A stretch of 63,409 bases of DNA from Dehalococcoidia bacterium. GTDB lineage: Bacteria; Chloroflexota; Dehalococcoidia; Lucifugimonadales; Australimonadaceae. The notes beneath the pieces are model-generated. The model saw only the letters and a list, made by a program, of their open reading frames with translations. It was not told the origin of the DNA and did no database searches. The stretch's first letter is position 1. The number at the start of each line of letters is the position of its first letter. The DNA lies in NCBI GenBank assembly GCA_022449765.1, contig JAKUPZ010000010.1:1-63409 (forward strand). Direction: 5' to 3'. Position numbers and translations under genes: made by a program. Of this stretch, positions 8,466 through 17,514 are shown in pieces.

Positions 8466-9092
8466 ATGGCAAGATATACAGGACCAGTATGTCGGCAATG
8501 CCGACGATCAGGGGAAAAACTTTTTTTGAAAGGTGAAAGGTGTTTTACGCCCAAATGTAGCGTAGAGAAACGACGGAAGACACCTGGAGACCAACAGCCT
8601 CGCAGGCGGCGTGCTTCTGATTGGGCCATTCAATTACGAGAAAAACAAAAGGCTCGTCAATCGTATGGTGTTCTCGAGCGCCAATTCCGAAAATATTTTG
8701 GTGATGCAATTCGATTACCAGGTGCAACTGGTGACAATTTACTTCAGTTGTTAGAACGGCGATTGGATAATGTTACCTATCGAGTAGGATTTGCGGACTC
8801 TCGTGCTCAAGCACGACAAAGAGTACTTCACGGTCACTTCACCGTTAATGGTAAGAAAGTGAATATACCTTCTTACAGGGTTAAAGCAGGTGAGGTTGTT
8901 GCTTGGAAGCCAAATAGCAAAGATAAGCAATTTGCACAGGATGTTATAAGGACTGTTGGCCAACGTCCCGTGCCTGAGTGGATTTCGCTTGATAAAGGCG
9001 AAATGACAGCGAAAGTTAATCGAGTTCCAGAAGCGTCAGATATTGACTCTAGATTGGAGACTCGAATGGTAGTGGAGTTTTATTCCCGTTAA
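8466..9092 (+). CDS. rpsD: Small-subunit ribosomal protein S4 (uS4), zinc type
   Basis: It is a primary 16S rRNA-binding protein. The N-terminus carries four cysteines, C9-x2-C12...C26-x4-C31, the zinc site of C+ S4. The S4 RNA-binding domain follows (RRLDNVTYRVGFADSRAQARQ, read in pieces). The C-terminus VVEFYSR is canonical. Its 208 residues match the family length. S4 is a known autoregulator in other bacteria; the 55-nt gap to rpoA holds small inverted repeats. Confidence 0.97.
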   Translation: MARYTGPVCRQCRRSGEKLFLKGERCFTPKCSVEKRRKTPGDQQPRRRRASDWAIQLREKQKARQSYGVLERQFRKYFGDAIRLPGATGDNLLQLLERRLDNVTYRVGFADSRAQARQRVLHGHFTVNGKKVNIPSYRVKAGEVVAWKPNSKDKQFAQDVIRTVGQRPVPEWISLDKGEMTAKVNRVPEASDIDSRLETRMVVEFYSR

Positions 9093-9147
9093 CAAGACCT
9101 CTTGAGGTGCACTCGTTTCGACTAGTGCTGAAGGATGTGATTTAAAG
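9093..9147 (+). promoter_or_regulatory. rpsD-rpoA spacer with two short inverted repeats
   Basis: At 55 nt this is the widest gap inside the ribosomal cluster. It contains ACCTC-TT-GAGGT near 9096-9107, and GCACT...AGTGC around 9109-9128. A GAAGGA SD sits before the rpoA ATG. The stems are only 5 bp, so this is a weak candidate for a processing or regulatory element. Confidence 0.3.
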
Positions 9148-10182
9148 ATGTTGGAATTTGTTTATGATGAGCCAAATGAAGCTGCAGTTGATGCGGCACC
9201 CGTTCCGCAAGCAAGCGTGCGTGTTCACGAGACTACAGATACCTATGGCGTTTTTACGATAGAGCCTTTGCCGCGTGGGTATGGAGTTACACTTGGGAAT
9301 CCAATTCGGCGTGTATTACTTAGCTCTATTGAAGGCGTAGCAATTAACTGGGTGCGCATAGAGGGTGTTGAGCATGAATATTCGACTATTCCAAATGTAA
9401 AAGAAGATGTTGTTGATATTCTTCTTAGCATAAAGTCTATCAATTTACGCTCCAGCACTGATCGCCCTGGAAAGCTTCGACTGGAGGTTACAGGTCCAGG
9501 CCAAATAACAGCCGGTGATATTATGTCGTCGTCTGATTTTGAAGTTGTTAATCCTGAAATGCATATAGCCACATTGGATGGCGATAACTCCAAGCTAGTT
9601 ATAGAAATGAATATTGAGCGTGGTGTTGGCTACGAGCCTGCTGCCTCTGGTGAAGGCTTACCCATAGGGGTCCTGCCGGTGGATGCAATTTACACCCCTG
9701 TTCGGAAGGTTAATTTCACTGTTGAATCTACTAGAGTAGGGCAGCACACAGATTACGAGCGGTTAAATTTCGAAATTTGGACAAATGGTGCTATTGCGCC
9801 AGTGGATGCAATTAATCAGGCTGGCCGCGAGCTAGTTGAGCATTTCTTCAGATTCTCTACTGCTTCTGAAAAAGAACAGCAAGAAGGTGATAGACCCACT
9901 TGGGCCTCTGCAATTCCCGCCTCTCAGTACAATTTGACTGTTGAGAGTTTGAATTTGACAGCACGAACGCTGAATTGTTTAAAACGAGCACAGATAAATA
10001 AAGTGGGCGAAGTTCTGGAGAAAACTAGAGATGAATTGCTCAGGATAAGGAATTTTGGAGAGAAATCATTGACTGAGCTTGATGAAAGATTACGTGAATT
10101 AGGAATAGATCACCCTGACTTTAGTGTTAATGGGGATCTCGATTCAGAAGTTGTGTTGGAAGCTGAGGTAAGTGGAGAGTAA
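9148..10182 (+). CDS. rpoA: RNA polymerase alpha subunit
   Basis: It nucleates RNA polymerase assembly and reads UP elements and activators. The N-terminal dimerisation domain holds PLPRGYGVTLGNPIRRVLLSS. The C-terminal domain begins near residue 270, with RTLNCLKRAQINKVGE and the helix-hairpin-helix RNFGEKSLTEL. Length is 344 residues. rplQ follows 2 nt later, the usual order. Confidence 0.97.
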   Translation: MLEFVYDEPNEAAVDAAPVPQASVRVHETTDTYGVFTIEPLPRGYGVTLGNPIRRVLLSSIEGVAINWVRIEGVEHEYSTIPNVKEDVVDILLSIKSINLRSSTDRPGKLRLEVTGPGQITAGDIMSSSDFEVVNPEMHIATLDGDNSKLVIEMNIERGVGYEPAASGEGLPIGVLPVDAIYTPVRKVNFTVESTRVGQHTDYERLNFEIWTNGAIAPVDAINQAGRELVEHFFRFSTASEKEQQEGDRPTWASAIPASQYNLTVESLNLTARTLNCLKRAQINKVGEVLEKTRDELLRIRNFGEKSLTELDERLRELGIDHPDFSVNGDLDSEVVLEAEVSGE

Positions 10183-10184
10183 AT

Positions 10185-10535
10185 ATGCGTCATCGAGTAT
10201 CAGGCCGAACCTTAGGCCGTAGAACAGAACATCGAGAGTCGATGTTATACAACTTAGTCTCGCAATTAATTAAGCATGAGCGTGTAACGACAACAGAAGC
10301 GAAAGCTCGTGAAGTTAAAGCGATTGCGGAAAAGATCATTAGTAAAGGCCGAGAGGAAAACTTGCATAGTCGCAGGCAAGCTTTGGCTGTCCTTCCAGAT
10401 AAGGACTCTGTTGAAAAACTATTTGATGAAATAGGGCCGCGCTACGCTGACCGTCCTGGTGGCTATACCAGAATGGTTAAATTGATGCCTCGAAAAGGCG
10501 ACGCAGCTCCTATGGCATTACTGGAGTTAGTATAG
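10185..10535 (+). CDS. rplQ: Large-subunit ribosomal protein L17 (bL17)
   Basis: A 116-residue 50S protein. It starts MRHRVSGRTLGR and has REHRESMLYNL-type and GGYTRMVKLMPRKGDAAPMA signatures. ATG 2 nt after rpoA; the tail includes GGAG just before the truA ATG at 10542. Confidence 0.97.
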   Translation: MRHRVSGRTLGRRTEHRESMLYNLVSQLIKHERVTTTEAKAREVKAIAEKIISKGREENLHSRRQALAVLPDKDSVEKLFDEIGPRYADRPGGYTRMVKLMPRKGDAAPMALLELV

Positions 10536-10541
10536 GAGTTT

Positions 10542-11321
10542 ATGACGAGGCGGATTGCTTTAGTCATTGAATACGACGGAACAAATTTTTCAGGCTTCCA
10601 AAGGCAGAAAAATGCTTCGTCAGTACAGGGGGAAATAGAAAACGCAATAGAATCGCTTACCCGAAGAGAAACCATTTTGAGGGGTGCTGGTAGGACAGAT
10701 GCTGGTGTTCATGCTACGGGTCAAGTTGCAGCTTTTGATACTGAGAGTGTACTTCCTATCCCGCAGATAGTTTCAGGATTAAACAACTATTTATGTGAGG
10801 ATATAGCTATTAAGAGTGCTTACGAGGTTTCTGGGTTATTTGACCCTAGGAGAGATGCTTTAAGCAGGGTGTACAGGTATAGGCTTTTGGAAAGCGAGCA
10901 TAGGTCTCCTTTTCGTAAAGATTTTGCTCAGTTAGTGAGGATTGGACTAAATACAAACAAAATGCAGTCTGCAGCGGCAACTTTACTAGGGACACATGAC
11001 TTTCGGGCATTCAGTGGCAGTCAACCAGCAGGAAAGTCATATACGAGGCTTTTAAGCCGAATAGACATTTGGCGTAACAACGATGAAATTGCGGTTGAAT
11101 TTGAAGGAAACGCGTTTTTGCCTCAGCAGATTAGAAGGACAGTTGCGGCTTTGGTTGACGTGGGGTATTCAAAGACAACAATAGAAAAATTTGAGCAAAT
11201 GCTTACAAGCGGAATTCAAGGTGCGGCGCAGAAAGTTTTCCCCGCTCGAGGATTAACGCTTAGGGAAGTGAAATACACGGGACTCCCGTGGAGGGAAAAT
11301 GCAATTACAACGAATAACTAG
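10542..11321 (+). CDS. truA: tRNA pseudouridine(38-40) synthase TruA
   Basis: It isomerises uridines 38-40 in the tRNA anticodon arm. The catalytic Asp is in GAGRTDAGVHATGQ, with EYDGTNFSGFQRQ at the N-terminus and FEGNAFLPQQIRR in the core; 259 residues. It is inserted between rplQ and rplM, a common bacterial arrangement. Its last 23 nt overlap rplM. Confidence 0.96.
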   Translation: MTRRIALVIEYDGTNFSGFQRQKNASSVQGEIENAIESLTRRETILRGAGRTDAGVHATGQVAAFDTESVLPIPQIVSGLNNYLCEDIAIKSAYEVSGLFDPRRDALSRVYRYRLLESEHRSPFRKDFAQLVRIGLNTNKMQSAAATLLGTHDFRAFSGSQPAGKSYTRLLSRIDIWRNNDEIAVEFEGNAFLPQQIRRTVAALVDVGYSKTTIEKFEQMLTSGIQGAAQKVFPARGLTLREVKYTGLPWRENAITTNN

Positions 11322-11958
11322 ACATACTAAACCAACAGATCGTACTGAGAAATGGCATCTTATTGATGCCGATGGTGAACGTATAGGTCGCTTAGCTACT
11401 AAGGTTGCAAGTATTCTGCAGGGAAAGAACAGGGCTGATTATAGCCGCCACCAACTTAGTGAAGACTATGTAATAGTGGTAAACGCGTCAAAAATTGGAA
11501 CCTCAGGCAATAAATTAACTCAGAAAGTTTACTACCGACATTCAGGATACCTTGGAGGCCTTCGAACAAGAACGCTTGAAGAAATGCTTGGTAGATTCCC
11601 TGAGCGAGTTGTTGAGCTTTCGGTTAAAGGGATGCTTCCACGCAACAGGCTTGGTAGGAAGATGTTACGTAGATTAAAAGTATATTCGGGTAATACTCAT
11701 CCTCATGATGCTCAATTGAGAATGGGTACATCAGCTACTAAGAAGATTGCAAATAATAAAGAAACGATTCTTGAGCAGGTACAAGAACCAGATATTTCTG
11801 CGGATAAGCCTGTAACGAACACAAAATCTGACGGTGCCAAGAAAACTTCTGCTTCACGTGGTAAAGCTTCGACTTCTCCTACTAAACGTGCTGTAGCGAC
11901 TTCTTCGACCCGCCGCCGCGCCGCAAATAGTAAAGCGAAGGATGGAGAAAGTAAGTAA
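11299..11958 (+). CDS. rplM: Large-subunit ribosomal protein L13 (uL13) with basic C-terminal tail
   Basis: The L13 core (W19HLIDADGERIGRLATKVA to THPHDAQL, residue ~140) is complete. It is followed by ~79 extra residues that turn into a Lys/Arg/Ser/Thr/Ala-rich low-complexity tail. Family length is ~142-147, so the protein is ~50% longer. GGAGG lies just upstream of the ATG, which is inside truA. The stop overlaps the rpsI ATG by one base (TAATG). Confidence 0.95.
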   Translation: MQLQRITRHTKPTDRTEKWHLIDADGERIGRLATKVASILQGKNRADYSRHQLSEDYVIVVNASKIGTSGNKLTQKVYYRHSGYLGGLRTRTLEEMLGRFPERVVELSVKGMLPRNRLGRKMLRRLKVYSGNTHPHDAQLRMGTSATKKIANNKETILEQVQEPDISADKPVTNTKSDGAKKTSASRGKASTSPTKRAVATSSTRRRAANSKAKDGESK

Positions 11959-12362
11959 TGACAACTCAACAAAGTTACTACTATGGTACTGGAAAACGTA
12001 AATCTGCTATTGCTAGGGTCCGCCTATACCCTGGTGGGACTGGCGCTATGGTGATTAACGGAAAAACTTTAGAAGAAGCCTTGCCTTGGTTAGATTGGCA
12101 GAAACGTGCATCTCAACCATTTGATAGTATTCCTGCAGCAAGCAATAGGTTTAATGTAGTAGCTAAAATTGAGGGTGGTGGAATTTCTTCTTGGGCAGAT
12201 GCATTGAGGCATGGAATATCGAGAGCGCTACTTGTTGCAGACCCCAGTTTGAAGTCTGAGTTACGGAAAAATGGGTTCCTTACGCGTGACTCTAGGATTA
12301 AAGAGAGTAAGAAATACGGACTTAAACGAGCTCGTCGTGCCCCTCAATACACCAAGAGGTAA
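11958..12362 (+). CDS. rpsI: Small-subunit ribosomal protein S9 (uS9)
   Basis: Its C-terminal tail reaches the P-site tRNA in the 30S head. The 134-residue product has YGTGKRKSAIARVRL at the N-terminus and ends ...RARRAPQYTKR, matching the conserved terminal Lys-Arg. It ends the ribosomal cluster. The convergent mutase gene lies only 10 bp away, and no terminator hairpin is visible between them. Confidence 0.97.
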   Translation: MTTQQSYYYGTGKRKSAIARVRLYPGGTGAMVINGKTLEEALPWLDWQKRASQPFDSIPAASNRFNVVAKIEGGGISSWADALRHGISRALLVADPSLKSELRKNGFLTRDSRIKESKKYGLKRARRAPQYTKR

Positions 12363-12372
12363 TACCTCGAAG

Positions 12373-13797
12373 TTAAAGTGAAATGAGCGAACGCATCTCA
12401 TGAAGAATCCCTGCTACTCTGCTAGGGCTATCTGCTTCTGCGTATATCCTAACAAGAGGCTCTGTTCCTGAGGGTCTAATTAATCCCCAGTACCCATTTT
12501 CAAGAGAAAATAATAGCCCATCAGTCAGCTCTTTTCTTTGGATTTTAAGACCTGCAAGAGAAGACGGAGAAGACTCTTGAACTTCAACTAAATTAATTTT
12601 TGCTGAAGGGTTGAAATAATCAATATCTAGCCTGTTGTAATAGTGATCCCCAACTTCAGAGTGCAAATGTTGAACCAACTCTGAAACTTTCATACCTGTT
12701 TGCGCCATTAGTTCGAGGAACAACAACCCGCTTAGTAGCCCGTCTCTTTCAGGTATGTTACCTCGGAATGCGTAACCTCCGCTTTCTTCTCCAGCTGCAA
12801 TTGCATCTGTTGCCATCATTGCGGGTCCAAGGAACTTGAATCCCACCGGAGTGGTGATCACGGTACTTCCATACTTTTCCGCTAATTTGTTAATCATGTT
12901 ACTTTGGGTAATTGAGCGAATTATGGTGCCTGTAAGACTTTTGTTTACAAGCTGATGCAGGCATAGCAATGAAAAGATGGTGAGAGTATCAATATATTCC
13001 CCATTTTCATCTAATATACCTAACCGATCAGCATCGCCATCGTTTGCAATTGCAACTTCGTACCCACCTTTCTTAAGAAGCTCAACTGCAGGATGCAAAT
13101 TTGATTCAATTGGTTCTGGTTGCTTCATATTCGGGAAAATAGGATTTTGTTCCTCACGGATTTCTGTAATTTGTGTTTTGCCACCTTCTAGAAGAGATCT
13201 TAGATACCCCGCTCCCGCACCATGCATTGAATCGACCAGCACGCTGAGACCTGATTCACGGATTAATTGTAAGTTTACGGCTTGAGATAAATTTGATAGG
13301 TAGGAACTACGCAGATCAACTAATTTTGCTGGAATCGACTTTTGTTTTTTACCCATAAGGGGATTGAGAGCCTTAGGATTTTCAATCAGCAACTCTATCT
13401 CGGCTATAACTTCTGGAGGAGCGCTACCACCGAATGAAGGTTTGAATTTCAATCCATTCCATTCCCATGAATTATGGCTGGCAGTTATAACTACTCCTGC
13501 CCCCGCTTGTTTTTGGATAATGTTGTAACTCACTGCTGGAGTTGGCACGATGCTGTCTGAGATGAGTGCTTCAATTCCTCGAGATGACATTACCTCAGCA
13601 ACTTCACAAGCGAATGCATAAGATCCAAATCGCGAATCATATCCGATGATTATGCTTTGAGAATTCAATTGGTGATCATGTAAATATGTAGATATTGCTT
13701 CAGCAACCTTTCGAATATTTTCGAAAGTGTAATCGCGGGCAATTAGTGCTCGCCATCCATCAGTCCCAAACCTAATTATTGCGTTATCGTCAGTCAT
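12373..13797 (-). CDS. Phosphoglucomutase/phosphomannomutase family protein
   Basis: This is an alpha-D-phosphohexomutase (sugar 1-phosphate/6-phosphate interconversion) of 474 residues with the four-domain order. It begins RFGTDGWRA. The phosphoserine loop is TASHNS with Ser107 (usually TASHNP), the metal loop is DGDAD at 253-257, the sugar loop is GEESGGYA, and the phosphate loop is RPSGTEP. Substrate (Glc, Man or GlcN phosphate) cannot be read from sequence. It is the last gene of the rhodanese-ahcY-metK-mutase operon, starting 2 nt after the metK stop. Confidence 0.9.
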   Translation of the reverse strand: MTDDNAIIRFGTDGWRALIARDYTFENIRKVAEAISTYLHDHQLNSQSIIIGYDSRFGSYAFACEVAEVMSSRGIEALISDSIVPTPAVSYNIIQKQAGAGVVITASHNSWEWNGLKFKPSFGGSAPPEVIAEIELLIENPKALNPLMGKKQKSIPAKLVDLRSSYLSNLSQAVNLQLIRESGLSVLVDSMHGAGAGYLRSLLEGGKTQITEIREEQNPIFPNMKQPEPIESNLHPAVELLKKGGYEVAIANDGDADRLGILDENGEYIDTLTIFSLLCLHQLVNKSLTGTIIRSITQSNMINKLAEKYGSTVITTPVGFKFLGPAMMATDAIAAGEESGGYAFRGNIPERDGLLSGLLFLELMAQTGMKVSELVQHLHSEVGDHYYNRLDIDYFNPSAKINLVEVQESSPSSLAGLKIQRKELTDGLLFSLENGYWGLIRPSGTEPLVRIYAEADSPSRVAGILHEMRSLISL

Positions 13798-13799
13798 AT

Positions 13800-15023
13800 T
13801 TAGATATTGGCGTCACTTCTAAGTGCATCTGCTCTATCTGTTCTTTCCCAAGGAAGTTCTACATCCATTCTTCCAAAATGACCATATGCTGCAGTTTGAC
13901 TGTAGATAGGCTTTCTTAAATCAAGGTCTCGGATGATCGCTCCTGGTCTAAGGTCAAAGTGCTTATTTACTAATTCACTAATTTGGGGATCGTCAATTCT
14001 TCCTGTACCAAATGTTTCGACAGAGACATTAATTGGGGCAGCTACTCCAATTGCATACGACACTTGTACTTCACACCGGTCAGCTAGCCCGGCTGCAACT
14101 ACATTTTTAGCTACCCAACGGGCAGCATATGCTGCCGATCGATCTACTTTTGTAGGATCTTTCCCAGAAAAGGCTCCCCCACCATGGCGAGCAACCGCTC
14201 CGTAAGTATCAACGAGAATTTTTCTGCCTGTTAATCCTGCATCACCATGCGGACCACCTACTACAAAACGACCAGATGGATTAATTAATATACGTGTATC
14301 TTTATCAATTAGCGACGAAGGTACTACGGCTTCGATAACATGCTTTTTGATGTCTTCTTCAATTTGAGTATTTGAAGCGTTTGAAGCATGCTGAGTACTA
14401 ACAATAATGGTGTGAACTCGTTTAGGTTTACCATGAGAGTATTCCACCGTAACTTGAGCCTTCCCATCAGGTTTCAAATAAGGAACAATGCCTTCTTTTC
14501 GTGCAATCGAGAGCCTTTTTGTCAGCTGATGAGATAACGAAATTGTAAGGGGCATCAATTCCTCTGTTTCATTACATGCAAAACCTACCATCATTCCTTG
14601 ATCTCCTGCACCTAAGGAATCAGTTGCATCAGTGACAGGACGATTAGTTTCCCGGTGTTCTAGAGCAGTTGTGACGCCATCTGATATATCTGGAGATTGC
14701 TCATGTATACGGATGATTACTTCACAGGTTTTATAATCAATACCTATTTCAGGGTCGTCATATCCAATACGCTTAACGGTTTCCCTGACGATATTTTCAT
14801 AGTCGACTTTTGCAGTTGTTGTTATCTCACCAATGACAACAACTAAATTGGTACTTGTGGCAGTCTCGCAAGCTACCCTAGCGTGCGGATCCTGGGCGAA
14901 AATAGCATCAAGTATTGAATCTGAAACCTGGTCACACAATTTATCAGGGTGTCCTTCTGTCACAGACTCAGAAGAATAAAGATAAGAGGGTGAACTTTCA
15001 AACGTAGTTCCTTTTCCAGCCAT
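13800..15023 (-). CDS. metK: S-adenosylmethionine synthetase
   Basis: It makes SAM from methionine and ATP. Signatures are [28 protein letters not shown] and [16 protein letters not shown], with 407 residues. I start it at ATG 15023 (MAGKGTTF), which has GGAG upstream, rather than at an in-frame TTG 12 nt earlier. It lies 26 nt after ahcY, so SAM synthesis and SAH recycling are co-transcribed. Confidence 0.96.
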   Translation of the reverse strand: MAGKGTTFESSPSYLYSSESVTEGHPDKLCDQVSDSILDAIFAQDPHARVACETATSTNLVVVIGEITTTAKVDYENIVRETVKRIGYDDPEIGIDYKTCEVIIRIHEQSPDISDGVTTALEHRETNRPVTDATDSLGAGDQGMMVGFACNETEELMPLTISLSHQLTKRLSIARKEGIVPYLKPDGKAQVTVEYSHGKPKRVHTIIVSTQHASNASNTQIEEDIKKHVIEAVVPSSLIDKDTRILINPSGRFVVGGPHGDAGLTGRKILVDTYGAVARHGGGAFSGKDPTKVDRSAAYAARWVAKNVVAAGLADRCEVQVSYAIGVAAPINVSVETFGTGRIDDPQISELVNKHFDLRPGAIIRDLDLRKPIYSQTAAYGHFGRMDVELPWERTDRADALRSDANI

Positions 15024-15049
15024 AACTAACTCCAATCAACAAATAGGTT

Positions 15050-16321
15050 TTATGTGCCTGTCTCCCAGCCGGAGAGATAGGCTGCTTGTTCTTCAGAAAG
15101 TTGGTCCATATGGAGCCCCATTGCCTCTAGTTTTAATGATGCAACTGCCTGATCAAGTGGCAAAGGCACATCGTATACATCAGGTTTGAGAGAATGCGCA
15201 TTTTGTGCCATATACTCTGCACTTAGGGCTTGGTTAGCAAAGCTCATATCCATAACTGCAGAAGGATGTCCTTCTGCAGCCGCAAGATTAACTAGGCGTC
15301 CTTCTGCCAGTAAGTTGATACGTCGCCCGTCAGACATTATGTATTGATCTACCATGGGTCGAACAGACTTCTTCTCTGCCGCAGCATCTTCAAGTGCGTC
15401 TATATTGATTTCAATATTGAAATGACCACTATTAGCAATGACTGCCTGATCCTTCATTACTTGGAAATGATGAGCATCGAGAGCATATTTACCCCCTGTT
15501 ACCGTGACAAAAATATCACCAACACGAGCAGCATCTTCCATTTTCATAACGGTGTGACCATCCATGCTTGCCTCTAAGGCGCGGACAGGGTTTACCTCTG
15601 TAACAATTACCTGTGCTCCCATTCCGCGAGCGCGCATCGCGACGCCACGTCCACACCAACCGTATCCAGCTACGACTAAATTCTTTCCTGCAAATAACAC
15701 GTTCGTCGCACGTGTTATTCCGTCCAAGGTACTTTGCCCAGTACCGTATCGATTATCAAACATATGCTTAGTATCAGCTTCATTGACTGCAATGATGGGA
15801 TATTTCAATTTGCCTGCCTGAGCCATGCTTCGAAGTCGGATTACTCCTGTAGTGGTTTCTTCTGTTCCACCAATTACATTTACAAGCTTTTCCTGCCTTG
15901 TGGTATGAAGTGTTGCCACTACATCAGCCCCATCATCCATAGTCATGTTCGGATTGCCATCTAATACAGCATTGATGTGAGAATAATAGGTATTATCATC
16001 CTCACCTTTGATTGCAAATGTGGGAATGTCATAAGCGATTGAAAGAGCTGATGCAACAGCATCCTGTGTAGATAGTGGATTGCTTGCGCAGATTCTTACA
16101 TCTGCGCCACCAGCTTTTAGCGCTAAAGCCAAATTGGCCGTTTCTGTGGTGACATGTAGGCATGCAACTAAAGTCAGCCCTTTTAAAGGACCTTCCTTTT
16201 TAAATCGCTCTTGGATGAGCTTGGTTACAGGCATTTCACGTGCTGCCCATTCAATTAGCCTTACGCCTTCATCTGCAAGGCTAGAATCTTTTATATCTCC
16301 TAATTTTCCTTCAGGTTGCAA
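15050..16321 (-). CDS. ahcY: Adenosylhomocysteinase
   Basis: It hydrolyses S-adenosylhomocysteine to adenosine and homocysteine, with bound NAD+. Visible parts are the DISLADEG-like [15 protein letters not shown] start, [27 protein letters not shown] (the NAD Rossmann loop), and a C-terminal GWETGT in place of the usual ..KPDHYRY. An open frame extends to 16423, but that part overlaps the rhodanese gene. A TTG at 16321 preceded by GGAG gives 423 residues, the family length, and I prefer it. Confidence 0.94.
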   Translation of the reverse strand: MQPEGKLGDIKDSSLADEGVRLIEWAAREMPVTKLIQERFKKEGPLKGLTLVACLHVTTETANLALALKAGGADVRICASNPLSTQDAVASALSIAYDIPTFAIKGEDDNTYYSHINAVLDGNPNMTMDDGADVVATLHTTRQEKLVNVIGGTEETTTGVIRLRSMAQAGKLKYPIIAVNEADTKHMFDNRYGTGQSTLDGITRATNVLFAGKNLVVAGYGWCGRGVAMRARGMGAQVIVTEVNPVRALEASMDGHTVMKMEDAARVGDIFVTVTGGKYALDAHHFQVMKDQAVIANSGHFNIEINIDALEDAAAEKKSVRPMVDQYIMSDGRRINLLAEGRLVNLAAAEGHPSAVMDMSFANQALSAEYMAQNAHSLKPDVYDVPLPLDQAVASLKLEAMGLHMDQLSEEQAAYLSGWETGT

Positions 16322-16334
16322 AATTTCTCCGTTT

Positions 16335-16694
16335 CTATTCCCCGTAATCCGTAGGTAGTTTTGTTTCGATCCAGACTGGGGTTCCTTGCTCGACGTTATA
16401 AAGATTACTAGATTCGAACCCAAGAGCAGCCGCCATTTCAGCAGCTAATCCGCTTCGAACTCCAGCGGCACAAATAAACAGTAATTTTTTATCTTTTGGC
16501 AGTTTTGATTCAGCCTCAGTCAATACGTCATCAACAGGTAAGTGAACTGCCCCTGATGCGTGGCCAGAGACCCATTCATCGGGCCTTCGTACATCTACAA
16601 TGATTGCACCTTCCTGCTGCATTTCTAAAGCTTCTTGAACGGATATTCTCCGATAAGGTTCGTTAGCTTCCTGTCTTCCTCGTTCCATTATCAT
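16335..16694 (-). CDS. Rhodanese-like domain protein
   Basis: A single 119-residue rhodanese domain. [23 protein letters not shown] is the characteristic N-terminal pattern (read in pieces). The active-site loop is C-A-A-G-V-R, so the persulfide cysteine is present. It carries sulfane sulfur for an unknown acceptor. GGAG precedes the ATG. It leads the ahcY-metK-mutase operon, which hints at sulfur-amino-acid metabolism, but that link is inference. Confidence 0.85.
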   Translation of the reverse strand: MIMERGRQEANEPYRRISVQEALEMQQEGAIIVDVRRPDEWVSGHASGAVHLPVDDVLTEAESKLPKDKKLLFICAAGVRSGLAAEMAAALGFESSNLYNVEQGTPVWIETKLPTDYGE

Positions 16695-16761
16695 TCTCCA
16701 GACTATTCAAAATAGGGAATAGGTATATTGAATTCCATCTTCATTTCGGGGTTCTAGACTA

Positions 16762-17514
16762 TCACGTTTTTGCAATATTGATCCCACATTTTCCGAACGC
16801 GCTTTCTAGTTCATCTGAGATTGTTGTTATTTCGCGATCTGAATTCAAAAAATCAGTGAATTCAGAAATTTCGACATATTCTAGCGTACATCTAAGTTCA
16901 GCAAAGGAAATCTCTTCTTTGATGCCTGCTCCCAATAGGCCTCTAGTTGTGAGTTTTTTTGCATCTGAGTCACTGAGGCATAGAAGTAAACCAAGAGCAT
17001 TACTTAGGGCTGCAGATATGTTGGAATCTTCTAAATTAGTTTGCTCTATGGTCAGGAGGATTAGGTCGTCAGATGGGATTCTAGAAAAAATTCCAGCTAG
17101 GCATTGTTTAGTCTCATTTGAAAGGCCTCCGGCTTGAGAATCTAAAGACTGTATTACTAGGGAACTTGCCGTGTCAGTATTCAAACAACCAGTTTGCAGT
17201 ACTGTAGAGTATGTTTCAGTATTGCTTAAATTTTCACCAAGTAACGTTTCGTATATTTCGCTACTTAAATTACTTCTGAGGCAATTTTTCTCCATGTCAG
17301 GGATTTGTTTTATTACATCACTCCAATTTGTAGAGGCTGTTATCACTAGTGGTTCTGGGGTCGGCGTGGGAGTAGCCTCTCTAGACATGCAACTTATCGT
17401 AATGCTCGCGTAAATCACTAGTAATAAAATTGCTAGAAGAGTAGTACTTTTCCATATTGACTTGGTCGCATGAATAGCTCTCCCAGTAGAAGTACTTTGA
17501 TAGTATGGAGTCAT
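16762..17514 (-). CDS. Putative membrane-anchored lipoprotein, function unknown
   Basis: From ATG 17514 the product is 250 residues. It has a polar N-terminus, one hydrophobic segment (residues ~25-40), then S-C42 with a poor lipobox (T-I-S-C), a TPTPTPEP linker and a ~190-residue soluble helical domain. That domain holds weakly repeated units with conserved Cys, such as KNCLRSNLSSE, TGCLNTD and KQCLAGIFS. It is probably exported and tethered to the membrane face. The frame stays open another 78 nt upstream, into recF. Its ATG and that of recF share the bases CATG. I do not recognise the family. Confidence 0.7.
   Translation of the reverse strand: MTPYYQSTSTGRAIHATKSIWKSTTLLAILLLVIYASITISCMSREATPTPTPEPLVITASTNWSDVIKQIPDMEKNCLRSNLSSEIYETLLGENLSNTETYSTVLQTGCLNTDTASSLVIQSLDSQAGGLSNETKQCLAGIFSRIPSDDLILLTIEQTNLEDSNISAALSNALGLLLCLSDSDAKKLTTRGLLGAGIKEEISFAELRCTLEYVEISEFTDFLNSDREITTISDELESAFGKCGINIAKT
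17498..17506 (+). promoter_or_regulatory. Extended -10 of recF (leaderless type)
   Basis: TGA-TAGTAT (TGn plus hexamer 17501-17506) is followed by exactly 6 nt and the recF ATG at 17513, so transcription would start at or next to the A of the ATG. The only SD-like GGAG is 2 nt from the ATG, too close to serve. The element lies inside the coding start of the divergent gene. Confidence 0.6.

Noticed and set aside
16322-16423. Upstream extension of ahcY
   Set aside because: It overlaps the rhodanese gene and adds sequence unlike any adenosylhomocysteinase; the TTG at 16321 has an SD and gives the family length.
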